Assembly: GCF_041146795.1 (NCBI RefSeq)
Contig: NC_135178.1
Location: forward strand, 7,012,844 to 7,076,843
From: Maylandia zebra
Taxonomy: Eukaryota; Chordata; Actinopteri; Cichliformes; Cichlidae
Direction: 5' to 3'
DNA length: 64,000 nt
The translations under genes and the position numbers were made by a program. Within the stretch, counting starts at the first letter, position 1. Each line of letters begins with the position of its first letter. Under the pieces are notes generated by a model, which saw only the letters and a program-made list of their open reading frames with translations, ran no database searches and was not told the DNA's origin. Of this stretch, positions 12,769 through 25,957 are shown in pieces.

Positions 12769-13044
12769 ATGACTCGACTGCGCTGTCTACCACACTGTAG
12801 TCACTGAGCCTTTTGCTTTTGGGGGGGCTAGAGAGAGACTAAGTGGAATGGACAGTTAGATTGAACAGAACGAGGCACAATTACCAGGTGACGCTGAGAA
12901 GATAATGTTGTCCCAATCTAACTCGCCCCTCAGCCTCCTCTCCCTCGCTTACTCACACACACACACACGCACACACACACACACTGACATGCATATACTT
13001 TTTTCTCTCCCTCTCTATGTTGCTGTGTCCTACAGGCTCGAATC

Positions 13045-13179
13045 GAACGATCTCTAAAGAATCACAGGCTGAGCAGCCCTGCAGGCAGAGACCACCCAGC
13101 CTTTATCAGCTGTCTTCCTCCTGCTGCATGCTGGGAGGAGTGAGCTTTCGGGCCTGCTTGTTGCACAGACCTACCGGGA
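13045..13179 (+). other. Possible exon of unknown transcript
   Basis: The segment is bounded by a pyrimidine-rich tract ending in TGTCCTACAG on the left and a strong donor-like GGGAAA/GTGAGT on the right. One frame stays open through its whole length (beginning SNRTISKESQ); another runs to a stop. I do not recognise the peptide, and no partner exons are evident within the window. It could be a non-coding RNA exon, a 5'UTR exon or chance. Confidence 0.2.
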
Positions 13180-13679
13180 AAGTGAGTCATATAGTTTGAT
13201 CTTGGTGACTCTGCCTGTCAACAGCTTATTTTATGTTTTATCTGCTCTGTCCAAGAGACTTTCATAAGGTCAAATTCAGACTGACAATTTCCTAGGATAT
13301 CAGTGTCTAACATGAATGCTGCATTTCTTTTATTTATCTAACAATTTCATGAGTTTAATAAAGTATGAAATCACATAAGTGAAAAATGAAGTCATTGTGA
13401 AGGCACTAAAAAAACCGCAGTTCCTTCAGTGGCCACTTGAGACTGGCTCCAAAAGTGAGTAAGTCTCATTCTATTTCCCCCTTCACAACAACTGTACAGG
13501 AGGTACCAGTTTAATGGTCAGGGTATAAAAGCTTTGAGAGCACAATGCAGTCCATGAACTTCTGCTTTTATAGAGGTGCTCATATTTACTGATGATAATA
13601 TTTATTGACGAGTGTGGCATTGCTGACTGCTGAGTGTTTTATTGGTCGCTTCCTTGGCACTTACTAGCAGGTATCTGTC
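13180..13679. other. Gene-free stretch
   Basis: No gene seen. About 13555-13610 resembles the end of the repeat at 10190-10680. Confidence 0.5.
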
Positions 13680-14350
13680 ATGGCTAGTGCTGTGTGGACT
13701 CAGAAACAGGGAGTAACTTAGAGCGCAGCTTTATTGCTGGAAAACTCTTAAAACAATAACCGTTACAACAAATAAAGCTGGGAGTGAATGTGAGCGCGAA
13801 TAGTTGTCTATGTCTATGTGTTAGCCCTGTGACGGACTGGCAACCTGTCCATGGTGTACTCTCCCTAAGACAGGGACTGGGAACAGGAAACTAGAAGCTA
13901 AGAAAAGTCATGCTAGGAAAACCAACAGGGACACAACGAGAGGACACAGCAAAATGAGGGTACAACGCGACAACAAGCAGGATATGACAGAGGACTAAAA
14001 TACATGGCGGAATAATCAGGAAACGGGAGACAGAAGGGGAACACAGCTGGGACTTATTAGGAATTAATTACGAGACAAAGAAAGCAAAACCGAATACACT
14101 CACATAACACCCAGACTTTCAAAGTAAAACAGGAAACACACCGAGTAAACTTACACACTCAGACTCAAAGACACGGCTTCACATGACTGACTTGAAACCA
14201 GAGAGAACAAAGAGACAAAACATAAGGACTAGAAATCACATGAACCATGAACAAAAAGACTATTAATGATAAACCGTGATGAAATCCCGTCTGTGTAATA
14301 ATAATACAAAAATCAAAACACTGGGTCACCGACGCAGGACCGCGGCATTA
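13680..14350. repeat. Unclassified fish interspersed repeat
   Basis: A 0.67-kb A-rich block with the texture of a non-coding repeat (many short ACACA/GAGAC/AACAGG steps), ending in GGGTCACCGACGCAGGACCG. Near 13828-13865 it includes GTGACGGACTGGCAACCTGT, a block found at the ends of several vertebrate LINE-derived repeats. It may be two repeats fused. No coding capacity. Confidence 0.45.
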
Positions 14351-16614
14351 TCTGTGTCTGTGTTATGCACTCGTACAGTTAGGTACAGCTTTCTAACCAG
14401 TCATAGTAGCATTAGGTGATCACTTAACATTCAGTTTTATTTTTTAGGGTTGATTCATATCAGTCACAACTAGTTGTCTCAACACATTCAATCTTTGGTT
14501 TGATTATGTTCCTTTTTGTCACCAAAATAGCCAAGCCCCCCAGAGAGCACCAACCATTTAGTTACTGTATCCAACTATATATAGTCTATGCATAAAGCTT
14601 GTTGCTGCTGTAAAAACTTGGAAAAACTTGGAAAAAACGTGTGCAGTGTTTGGGCACTTAATATACCTGTCAAATTTAATGCAATACAACACAAACCTTG
14701 GGGGAACCTTCACGGCAATGAAGAGACACAGTGCTGAACTAGATGCTAGCAGATCAGATCATATTTAATGTGTTAGCATGCTAAAATGTTCTGATGGGTG
14801 CAACCATAATGTATAGCTTTGAATGGTAGGAATCCCCCCAGTTTAGCAAATAGCTTCTAAGACCAAACTCCTCATAGATCAAAAAGGGGACTGATGGTTT
14901 TTAATCCTACTGCGTGCATGGGTAAACTAACAGCAGTTTTGGTATTTATTTATAATTTTATCACTGAGTCCCAATGAATAAACATTGATGCAGCTACTCT
15001 ATTGGGCCACAGTCAGCATTTTTTAAATAGTTTTGTCTAGCCTACTTATTTAGTAATTCACTACAAAATCTGAAATTCAATTGCAGAAAGAAATCTAATC
15101 TGTGAGTCAAATATTTCACTGCTGATGAAATTACTCAGCAACTTGGGTTCAGTTTGGGAATCATCGCCCTGGAATCGCAGCTTATTGAAATGCACCAAAG
15201 ATCCGGTGTATGACAAGACGGTGTGGGAAACCCCACGCCTGGTCGTGCCTCAGTCCCACAGTCAAAATCCTTTTCAGACTCAGCTCATTTACTCCAATTC
15301 TTCCTTAAATCATAAACATCATATATTAATGAGTGACACTAATATAGACGACAGACTGGGTCCAATCCCTGTGGATCCTGGACACCACTAACTAACTAAT
15401 CTAATTTTACTGGAACAAAATATCTCAGTGCAATTTATGCACTGTACATGCGTGGCCACCCTCAACTGCTTCTAATATTGAACTTAGTACAAGCACATAC
15501 TGAATCTCCCACTAAATGTATATTGCTTGACACAGACGTTGGGTTTGAAACATTGCCAATGTAAAGCTGCCTGGTTTAGAGTCCAGCTCTATTTAGGATG
15601 GGCATATGCCTCTTTTCTGTCTAACCCTGTTAAATGTGATACTGCTGTCAGTTCTTTTATTAGTGCATGTGATGATAGACGAGGAGTGAAAGGTCTAAAT
15701 TGGTTTAAGTTGACCCAGGTGAGGCTCATGGGTTCACAGTAGGGACAGAGCCAGCCCTGCTGGGTGTGAAAGTTCAGTGTCTCGAGGCAACAACAGTTTT
15801 TTAGTTATTATACATGGGAACAAAGGACGTTCAGAGGTGAGGGGTGAATAGTGCTGCCCTAAGTATTGGGTACAAAAGTCAGACATGAGGAATCACGGTG
15901 GCCTGAGCTAGTAGAACATCATGCAAACTTCACATCTGATCTAATCTAACTTTGCTGCAGGGGTATTTAGGTCCCAAAACTAATTCCCACATGTACCAAC
16001 TCCCCCAGCTCTGTTAGTAATATTAACTAGCCCTTGACGGTGTGGTGTCAAGTCTTTGACTGACAAACAGCAGTGTAATGACAACCATCTGGCGTAGTAA
16101 TGAAGCCAGCAGTGGGAATGAGATGTTTTAATTAATGAAAGCCACTCCATTAACTCTGATGAGTGGCTTATCAGCTCCGGCTCATTATGCAAATGGAATT
16201 AAGATAGCTGAGCAGCCTGCATCGTTAATAACAGAGTTGTTAAGGCATTTTGTTCAAAGTGACTTCCTTTGACCAAGGCTTGCCAAGAAGTCAGCTGTTT
16301 TGACACATTATATGTCCTTATGTATATGTACAGTGTCGGTCAGGACTTTTCTTAGTGTGTCAGTCTTTTTTTTTCCCCAACCACAGTATTATATACCCTT
16401 AAGATTTTAAATATGTCGTCTAAGTTGCAGAGACAAGTGGGAGCAATTTGTCAGTCGCAAGTACCATGTGGAGGTAAAGCATTCGAGCAGATACCCACTG
16501 TTGCCAAAACATGAGTAGAAAACCTGGAAGGTTTTTGACCTGAAACATCAAAGCTGTGAGCAGGTGCAGCTTTGTCATGTTTACACGTTTTGGTCTATGA
16601 ATAAGCTAAATGAT
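14351..16614. other. Gene-free stretch with a CNE-like block near 16090-16215
   Basis: No gene seen. The block about 16090-16215 is repeat-free and rich in homeodomain-type sites and an octamer-like element (GTTTTAATTAATGAAAGCC, CTCATTATGCAAATGGAATT). This is typical of developmental enhancers, though conservation is untested. Confidence 0.4.
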
Positions 16615-16700
16615 CCATCCATCCATATCTCCATGCTCGTTAACAGGTTCTGCCAGAAGGTCTCCTCCTACTTGGGTATGCCTGAAACACCTTGTGGCTA
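16615..16700 (-). mobile_element. RTE-like LINE 3'-end fragment
   Basis: Read on the minus strand this shows AAGGTGTTTCAGGCAT, then GGAGGAGACC, then a terminal ATGGATGGATGG. It matches the layout of the 3' end of the intact-ORF LINE at 27361-29518 (GAGGTGTTCCAGGCATG, GGAGGAGGCC, terminal GATGGATGG) with an internal deletion. It is an old, short copy. Confidence 0.6.
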
Positions 16701-19700
16701 GCTGAACTACAGCTAACTTTTGTTAGCCTGTGGACGTCAGTGCTAGAGTTTGACCATTTCCAAAGTCCCTGCAGCAGAATAATCTTAAGAGGAGTTTAGG
16801 CTAAATTTCTCTAATGACGTTTAAAAATTGTCATTAAATTTGAAAGTAAATGGGTAAAAAAATCTACAGACTGAATCCTTTTCATATTATAGCCTGTAAT
16901 GCACACCATTCTATATTTGAACAGGAAAGATCATAGATCCTTTCGAGGTGCTCTTTTGAACACTATTGTGTGAAGTAAATTAGAAAAAATCCTTATAATA
17001 AATCTTCAAAAATAATGGGTCTTTTTATTAGCTGTTAAACAAACATATATGTTTGATCTATTGAATCAAAGACAACTGGTCAAATTCCAAATGTGCTATG
17101 ATTAATATGTTGAATCCTATCCCCGTTTTACCTCAGATCTGCAGAGCATTTTAGCTCCTTTTAGCCATTTATGTTGATCTTCTGGCTCACTGTAATGACT
17201 GAATTATGCTTCAGCAGAAAATTTACATTATAACCTATGACGTAACCAGCCACTCCTCTTAACCTTATGCCATAACCTTCTATGAAACCTAGCGTCCACC
17301 TTTCAAGAAATGTGACTACACACTGGGTTGATCCTGCTGATGCACAATTCAGCCATAACTCCTGGCTGCTGGTAACTTTGAGTAACAAAAAAAGTTACTG
17401 AACTTTTGATGTTTGTCAAATCACCGCTAAATGCAGACAAAAAGCAGTCGCTGTTGTCCATAGTACTGTACAGCATTTACCAGATGTAAAGTCATGTACC
17501 AGAACCTGAAAAAAAGGAAAAAGAATGGCATTGGATTCAACATGTGGTCAGAAAAACAACATAAGAATGTGTCATGTTGGCTGCTGACAGATTCATTGTA
17601 ACATAGATGAATGTGTTGTGTTATATGTGATATATTAAATTATTAAAGTATAACAAAAAGTCAAGAAGTAAATACTGTTTTATTTGAACTTTTTATCTTT
17701 CTTTACCTCTTTTTGCGCACTCTTGTGTCTAAAAATGTTCATGTACATCTGTGTGTTTGTGTGATCATATTTCTCTGTTCCTCTTGTGTGTGCGTGCATT
17801 CGCATGGGGGGAGATTGTGTGACTCTCTTTGACCCTGTGGTCATTAATCTCACTCGCTGTCAGGGTAATAGACACTGATGGACAGGATTGTGTTTGCTCA
17901 CTCACAATCTCTCACACACAAGACACACACACACACTCACTCACCAGTGCTGACAGCCTCAAACAGACCCCTCCACACACACCCACACAATTCAGTCACT
18001 CATTGAAAGCAGCTGACATCCATTCACTGAATAGTCCAAAAACAGCCTGCCGCTGGTGCATGTGGGTGTGTGGGTGTTCTCAAGTCATCTGTAACTACCT
18101 CTGCTGGTCACTCGGAGCGCTCTGCTTTTATTTAAATTGGTCAAACCTATCATTGGCCTGGACCGATTCGCTGGCCCACAAGGTTGCAACAGTTCTCCGA
18201 AACATCTGCATGTTACATTTCCAGCAGCACCCTGCCACCGCCGCCACCATCGATGCTTTGTCCAGCCTGCTTGCTCACTTCCTCCACATTTCAAAGTAAT
18301 TACTCCATGTTGATTTAGCTGTCATTTGGGGCATGTGTTAGAGCATGTGATTTATAGAGCACCCGCCCGGTGCCAGTTGACTCGCGATAAATTGCACAAT
18401 ATTCCAAAAGGCTCATTTGCTTAGCGCTACATTAGCAGGCCGATGATTGCTACACAAAGCCATGTAAATGAGTTCTGAGAGGGGCCCCATCACTCAACAT
18501 GTCATGTAGCCAATCCCATTATTATTTATGACTGGAGCTGGGCCGCATTTCCTCAGAGGCCAGGCAAGACTCATATGTGTGCCGTGACAGCTCTGCTCTG
18601 CCTCTGTGTGCGCGCGCTTGTGTGTAGGAGAGAGACAGAGAGAGAGTTTGATATAGGTCATATCTGCATGCTGAGCAGGAAGGAGCCAGGCTGTCTGTGT
18701 TATCTGCTGGAGAGTGAAGATTAAAAGATGGTGATGATTGTACACAGGCAGATGGGAAGATGATGGAACAATGACCAACTAACTTATTAACCAGCTTCTT
18801 CTTTTTCCTTTTTTCTGCTTTGTCTGGTTTCTCCTCCTTCTGTAAACATAGATATACACAATCTGAACAAACCAATAAATCCAGAGATGTCTCCAAACAA
18901 AAGCCTCTTCAGTGCACCGACAATGGAGGAGACCACTGCGGCTCACTGTGTTTATTCACTCTTATCTTCTTCATGTCAGGGCCAGTGTGAAGAGCAGCCC
19001 GGTTCTGGGCCCTACAGTATTTGGCCTTTTTCATGGTCGCTCAGACATGTCATAACACTGCTACTTACATTCACTGCTGTCAAACATGTCAGCTCTCCAA
19101 ACCATAACAAAGATAACAGAGGCTCTGCTCTCAGATCCATCGCTCAGCGAGTGGATATGTGCGTGTGCGCATGTTGACATTACAGCTGAGCTGTTATTTG
19201 ATCAGAACCATGATCTAAGTGTCTGTGGTGATTAGGTGTAATCTTCTTTCCAGGGCTATGATCTATGGTCTGCAGCTGTATGGGGAGGGTGTGTGTTGCA
19301 AGCCTGGTTATTGGGGGCAGAAGCGACAGCTTTAGACAGCACAGGGATCTTCAAAAAGCATACATTTCATTACTGAACGTGTATGAATATACTGTAAATA
19401 ACTCTAAACCTGCATGAGTCAGTCTAATGATGTCAGGGATGCATTTACCATAATGGTAAATAACTTTTAGCCTGTAGCTAAATGAATCACTGATGGTGTT
19501 CTATACAGTCTTTGTTGCTGTTCTCTCATTCAGTCATACCCAACAGTAAGCAATAAACTAAAGAAGCTACTGTCATCACTGATGGCATGCTGCTACTTTT
19601 GAGAGGATCATTAGTAAGGTTGCCCTTTATATTATGGCCCATGACCAAGGGCATAATTTCCCTGTGATTAAATCAAATGTTATAGGACTTTTATTGTGAA

Positions 19701-22700
19701 ATTACAATGTAAATATGTGTATGTATAAATACTTAAAATTAGCCACATTAGAATGACGAGGTCATTTTTTAATTTCAAGCACTACGCAATTTCTGACAGT
19801 ATTTCCTCATCTTACGTCGTAAACACACAGTATTTTTCAGGGCCATATTATGAAGTGAACTGAGTGAAAAGCACACTGTTCTAGCAATGTAAGATATATA
19901 GAAATATTGTTACACAAAATTACTTCTGCACTACTTATATTTATTGACAATGTAGTTAGTTATTTGCATACCTTCAGTTATTTTCATAACTGAAGGTATG
20001 CAAAGATCAGAATTATTCATGCTCTATCTAAAGTTACTTACACATAATACTTCAAATTAGTTACAGTCTTCTTAAGTGTACGTATAGTGTAATTATTTTC
20101 TTTGTTTCCTGTAAAAACCTGATCTGGAACCCGCTTATTCTAGTGTACTCAATTTAAAGTATATGTAGATACATTTAATTCATTGTCATTTCAATAAAGA
20201 TACATTAAAATTCCATTTAATTGTAGACTCGCAGGCCTTAATATAAAGTGCTACCATTGGAAAATTAGCACGCTCACTGGTGAATAGATATAATTTGTTA
20301 AAAGTGTAAAAGGAGTGATTGAAGATGTAGACAGTGTCTGTTTAGCAGTGGTTCCTGTGTGGTACAGAACATTCAAGTGGTAAGTGCTTTAGCTTTGGTG
20401 AGTGAAATACTGGCATGTTGTTATTGTGTTAGTAATAGCATTGATGCAGCTTGCTAATAAGCTAGCTTAAGACACCACCATCTTGTCTGAATATTGTAAA
20501 TGAGCCCAAAACACTGACAATGAGCCCAGAAACCAACAGGTGATGGTATTTAACTTAACCATGATATTCCAAAGATTTTGTGCCACCGCTCGCAGTGCAT
20601 CTGTTGCACACATTGCAAGCTAAAACATTCTGCTGTCAAACAGGGCACAACATTAAGTGTTCGGCCTTTTTTTTCTACATGCAGCTCCAAGATTTGCGAT
20701 CGCATCCTTTCTCACCAAACTAGGGGGCAACAAATCTCTGCCTTTTTTCTGCCTGCAAATAAAAAAAGGGAGCAACACAAAGCTGCTGAGAAAAGACCGT
20801 GACATTCTGCTGTTGCGCTGCTGAGAGCAGTAAGTGAGCCTTGAATTAAGAAGCAAAGATCATGAAAGAGGTACTGTTTTCACTACAGTGAAATGAATTT
20901 ACTGCCTTCAATCAGAGCGGGATTTCTAACAGTCAAAACATTTCTGGGTGCAGTTTCTAAGCGTGAGACAGAGTGTGTCATTCTGTCAACCAAAACACAG
21001 CGAAGTCTGCTATCAACCAGAAGGAGACAGATTGCCTAACAGATTTTGAAATGCATCCAAGATGCCCATCTTCATTCATGCACAACACGGTGCATACTCA
21101 GATTATGATACAACATATCAGGTGGCCTGGTGCTTCATATCTACAAATCCCCTGCCCTCCATCATTCAGACTTTGAGTCACTTCGAACACTGCCCATGGA
21201 GATAATATTTACAGCAGTGATCCAGATTGTTACATCAGCGCAGATAAGCCCAGACCTGCAAGAGTCATCACTTGCAGCTGTTTAACTGTTTCCATCAACA
21301 GTGGAATTACTGGATGTTAGTAATAATCTCAGAGGAAACTTGAGACAAAATTCAACCTCCTCCAAATCAAAGAGAGGATGAACATTGTGCCCGTGCTGAC
21401 GCCTGACGGCAGTAGCTTCAATGCCGTGCCTGCTGGAAGTTTGTGGCGTTGATTGACAGAACGTTCAGACACTTCTGACACTTTTTTGGTTTTTACAAGA
21501 GTCCGATGTCAGGGCGGAGAGGCCAAGCTTCCTTTAAAACCTCACGTCAAACATTTGATACTCTGATACAAAATAAAATACATTTTGAGTGGCACGCAGG
21601 AATAACTAGTGAATAATTCCAGATGGAGCATTTTTAGCTCATCTCACTCCATTCATCTCCTCTGCTGTCTTTGTTTCTACTCCTTTTTTGCCTTTTTTTC
21701 ACTTGCTTGCCTCTCTTGTGCCCTTCATTGCCTCTCCCTATCTCCTCCTCCTCCTCCTCTCCGCTGGAGCTTTTTGTTTTTTAACGGATGAGTTATTGAC
21801 TTAAGCAGGGCCAATTAATCAGGGTGTAATGGGGCAGCAGGGAGGCCCAGGGAAGCCATGCATCATGGGCCAGAGATGAGCTCTGTCAGCCTGCTCATAC
21901 AGCCCTCCTCAATCACTCCTACATTAACGCCAGGCAGAGATGATGAGGAGGAGGAAGAATTGGGAAAGAAAAACTGGCAGCCAAAAAGAGGCAAACAGAT
22001 GAGAAAGGCAGCGGAGAGCAGTACACGTACGTGGTCACGCTGAGAGTCTGAGAGCTGGAGAAACCACACACACACAAAAAAAGCCCATGCCACCCAAGAC
22101 CATCGGTTGTATTTGGCAGCTGTGTATCTGTATGTGCGTGTGTGTGGTGAGGGTTGTGTTGTGTTGCGTCTGGGTCTGATGAGATAAAACACTTGACTGC
22201 ACTTTACACCCAAACACAGCATGCCAGAGATCAAACCTACTTCATAACATACAAACAGCCTGACATATCAGTGGTGTCTGCTTTGACAGAACGTACACAT
22301 TTATACCCTCACGTACACACACGTGCAGCTATAAAAGGAAAGGGGCATTGTGGTGGACTTGACGAAAACTCGCAGTTTTATTTGTATAGCACCAAATCAC
22401 AATCGCAGCTTATTTTAAAAAGAGGCACTTTTTTAAAACGAGTCTCTGCTGTGACAACAAATCTCAATGTGACTCCAGCAGCCTGTGTTCACAGTACAAT
22501 ATAAATAACCAATACGCAGTCCAGAAACGTAACATTCAAAAATAGGTTTGTTATGTGATCAGTAAAACAGTTACCAATCATCTTCAACAGGGGCGAGAGG
22601 GGTGATCAGTCAGCCCCCAGCTGGGCCTCCCATTCCTCCTCAACAACTTTCCTGCCTCTGGGCAAATGCAGCACTGCGGCATCGACTTCATGTAAAATTC

Positions 22701-24449
22701 ATAACCGACAATGTCAGACACATGTTGTTTCACTCAGCCTGATTGACTTATCTGACACCCATTGGTAGAGCTTTTTACAAATATCACTGACGTGTGTCAA
22801 TCAGTGGCTTTAGGCCTACCAAGCAGCTCTGTGTCACATCATAATCCTCGCTGTCACGACACACTTACACTGGAGTAAAATATCCACTTAACATGCCGTC
22901 CATCACTTTTATCTCCTTCGGCTAGTCCTCTTCTTCTTTTCTGTCTGTCTGTGTCTGTGATGATGGAACTTTAAATATACATTTTTCAAGTATCTCTTTT
23001 TTTTCTTTTCTTTTTTGGGGGGAGAAATCAACGCAGGCAAGATCTGAGAAAGAAACATCATTACCCATTTTTACCTCCATGAACCATTAATGCATGCGTC
23101 TTTAATACGACTGACCTAAGTGACAGCCGACTGCAGTCAATGTTAGTGGCACGTTCTGCCTATTGATATGCACTGAACCGCTTTACTCTGCAGGCTACAC
23201 AAAAATACAACCCAGTTTACACGTTACCAAGGCTAACACATTTTACTCAGGCCCCTTATGAGATCTGGCAGCCTTGGAAAGAATACTAATTTTTATAATG
23301 ACTGCTGCAAAGCAAGAACACAAGTTAGCTAGTTATAAGGAATATGCAGAGCGATGGCATCCTTCCCTTGGAGTTGTGGAAATCTGGCGCTTGGTGGTAC
23401 ACACTGTCTTTTTGCCTGGGGGGCTAAAATGTGTTGCCAAGCTAAACCTGAGACAGAAATGCAAAGACAAAGTGAAGGAGTTTGAGGCACCAGCAGCTGG
23501 CATAAATTGATTCTCAAACAATGTCCTCTGACAGTGTGTATCTGCAGTAAGCTACGATAATATCTTTTTCATTATTATGTGTAAAAACCCTGAACTATAA
23601 TTGAACCTGCTACAATTCAGTGACAGCAAAGCCGTCTGATTATGACTCTACAGAAATCCAAAATACAATAAAAGTACAAAGTGCCAGTACAAACTTCATT
23701 ATACAAAAAATGCTCAAATAAAGGTACAGGCTTGGTGTTCAGTGATTTCATATACTCTACTGATGTTATTATAAAACTTGACATTATATATAACATGACA
23801 AATGGTTAAAGGAGGACACAACACAAGATGTGTTGCATTAAATTCAAATTAGAGGAATGGGAGACCAATCATACAAAGTATACTGTATAAGCATCATCAC
23901 CAGCTGGGTTTTTGGTTGTTTTTTTGGACTACTTTACTACTTAAGCCCTCACTGCCTTTCTTTTTTAGTTTCTTGTTGCTTTTTGTTTGATTGTAAGCTA
24001 AAGCTAGCATTGGCTTGCTAGCTTGGTTAGCTAGCAAAATGTGTCCTTAAACCTGCATCCTATCTGAAGGCCACCAGATGGCAACAACTGCTGTTTCAAG
24101 CAGCTGACTTCAGTTAATGTAGAAGCCTATGGAGGACTCCTCCTTTGATCTCTGTTAACTTCTTGATGAGTTCATGGTCTCGGTCATTCGATTTGACTCT
24201 CATTAAGTAAAAAATAATATTTTACCATATTATGTGTCAAAAAGAAGGATAACCTAATATGTGTTAATTTGCTAACTACTTGTGATTGGCAAGACTGACA
24301 AGCAAGTGGTTTCACATCTTTTTTTTTCTTCTTCTTTTTTTCTTTAAGACCAAGATGTTGATGGCAGAAATGCAAATCTCAAAGCCTCAAAATGGCTCTG
24401 CATAAACTCAAACTATTGGCTGACATCACACTAGCTATGAAGGTCTTTC
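16701..24449. other. Long gene-free stretch
   Basis: No coding exon, RNA gene or intact mobile element recognised over 7.7 kb. Visible structure: CA-rich patches near 17915-17990; a CNE-like block about 18360-18470 (TCGCGATAAATTGCACAATA and neighbours); a perfect hairpin at 19963-20004; a (CTC)n run near 21741-21762; another CNE-like block about 21785-21870 (GGGCCAATTAATCAGGGTGT); and a short reverse piece of the 2240-type repeat near 22370-22405. Short open frames look random. Confidence 0.5.
19963..20004. repeat. Perfect 19-bp hairpin
   Basis: Positions 19963-19981 (TTTGCATACCTTCAGTTAT) are exactly complementary to 19986-20004, with a 4-base loop TTTC. Pairing does not extend beyond the stem. 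Confidence 0.9.
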
Positions 24450-25734
24450 ATACTTGCCAATCTTGAGACCTCAGAATTAGGGAGACAGGCTGTTGAGGGG
24501 GGGGTATACACATACCGTTATTATTGTCCTGCCGGAAACAGCGGGGGTGTCCAAATTCAGACGCTGCATCCTCCTGAGGACCCGACCTTCACAGTCTATG
24601 TGGGCCGTGTCACTACCCGATCGGTACCACGCATGTGCGAAAGGCCACTACTTCTGCTCAAAGCATTTTACGATAGTTACGGGTCAGAGTATCTGTTAAG
24701 ATGTTAACAATAATAAGTGTCTCTTAAAATGTTTGCAGTAATGAAACATTTCAATATAATGTGGACAAAAACGGGAAAAAAAGATAGTTACGGATCAGGA
24801 CTCCCCGATCCATGTGCAGATGTTTTCTTCTTCTTCTGTTTGTTTGTTTAATGGCAGTTTACTCCCCAGTGTACGAGGATACTGCCACTTGCTGACCAAG
24901 CGAATGAGCCCTATTGTAAACTGAACTAGGGTCATTACAAATCGTGTTTGTGTATGCGTTAAATTTAGTGATAGCTGAGTGTGTTTATGCTTGTCTGTGA
25001 GGAGAGGATTGATTGGAATAGTGATGATGATGTGCGCTATCACTGTCAATTGTCAGTAAACACTTAATTTGGCTAATGAATCTTCACGTGACATATTGCT
25101 AAGTCTGTATTATTAAGTCTGTAATTAGGTGTCATTCTTCTTATTTTACAGCGCTGTTGTTCAATCGGGGGGTGCTCTCTGTTGAGGAGAAAAGCATGAA
25201 TTTGTTTGTGTACGGATTGTCCATTGTTTAAATGTCCCAGGAAGTTGAAAAGGATGCAGAGCTGTTGAGAAATGCTAGGAGCTAACTGGGCGCTAACCGT
25301 GTCATTCAAATAAATTAACTGTCGCAAATGTTGGCAAAAAGGCATGCGGGGTACGGATCGGGTTTCCGGTACGGATCGGGTAGCGACAGGCCGGGTCCTC
25401 CGAAAGCCGGGTAGGCCGGAAGTGAGCAATTGTGAAATTGGACGGTCTAGCCTTTTACGTCACAATTACGTCACAAGCTCTCTCGGTGGAGTGAAACTCT
25501 GCCATCTGCTCCTTGCTATCTAAAATATAATCGGACGCTGGCGTAAATCCTCGACCATCTCAACCTTCTGTTTAATCAGTTTTCTGTTTGACGTTTATTC
25601 AGCTGTGTGAAAACCTCCCGAGGGATTAATGAAGTTCAAGTTCAAGGTTCTTTATTTGTCACATGCATAGTTATACAAGTATAACACACAGTGAAATGTA
25701 GCCTGACACGCTCCTCGACATGTGCAAAAAAATT

Positions 25735-25758
25735 GGGGGGGGGGGGGGGGGGGGGGGG
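25735..25758. repeat. (G)24 homopolymer
   Basis: An uninterrupted run of 24 guanines inside the 3' end of the Rex1-like LINE. On the LINE sense strand it is poly-C. Confidence 0.95.
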
Positions 25759-25957
25759 TGTAGAGGAAGAACATTATATATATATGTAGTATATACATTG
25801 GGTGAATGTGCAGTAGTAGCAGCAAGCAGGTGAATTCTGTACATTAATATGAATAGACATCTGACTATTTTACAGGATAGACAATATAAACATATTTAAA
25901 ATTAAAGGAATTGAAATGTACATTGTGCCTTGGTTTAGTGTCTGGAAGAGTCCTGTC

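Noticed and set aside
15125..15391. 88-codon plus-strand frame
   Set aside because: No recognisable motif, no splice context, and AT-rich random-looking composition.
17829..18299. 156-codon frame on the plus strand
   Set aside because: CA-repeat-derived start, no domain, no splice sites; the block reads better as non-coding.
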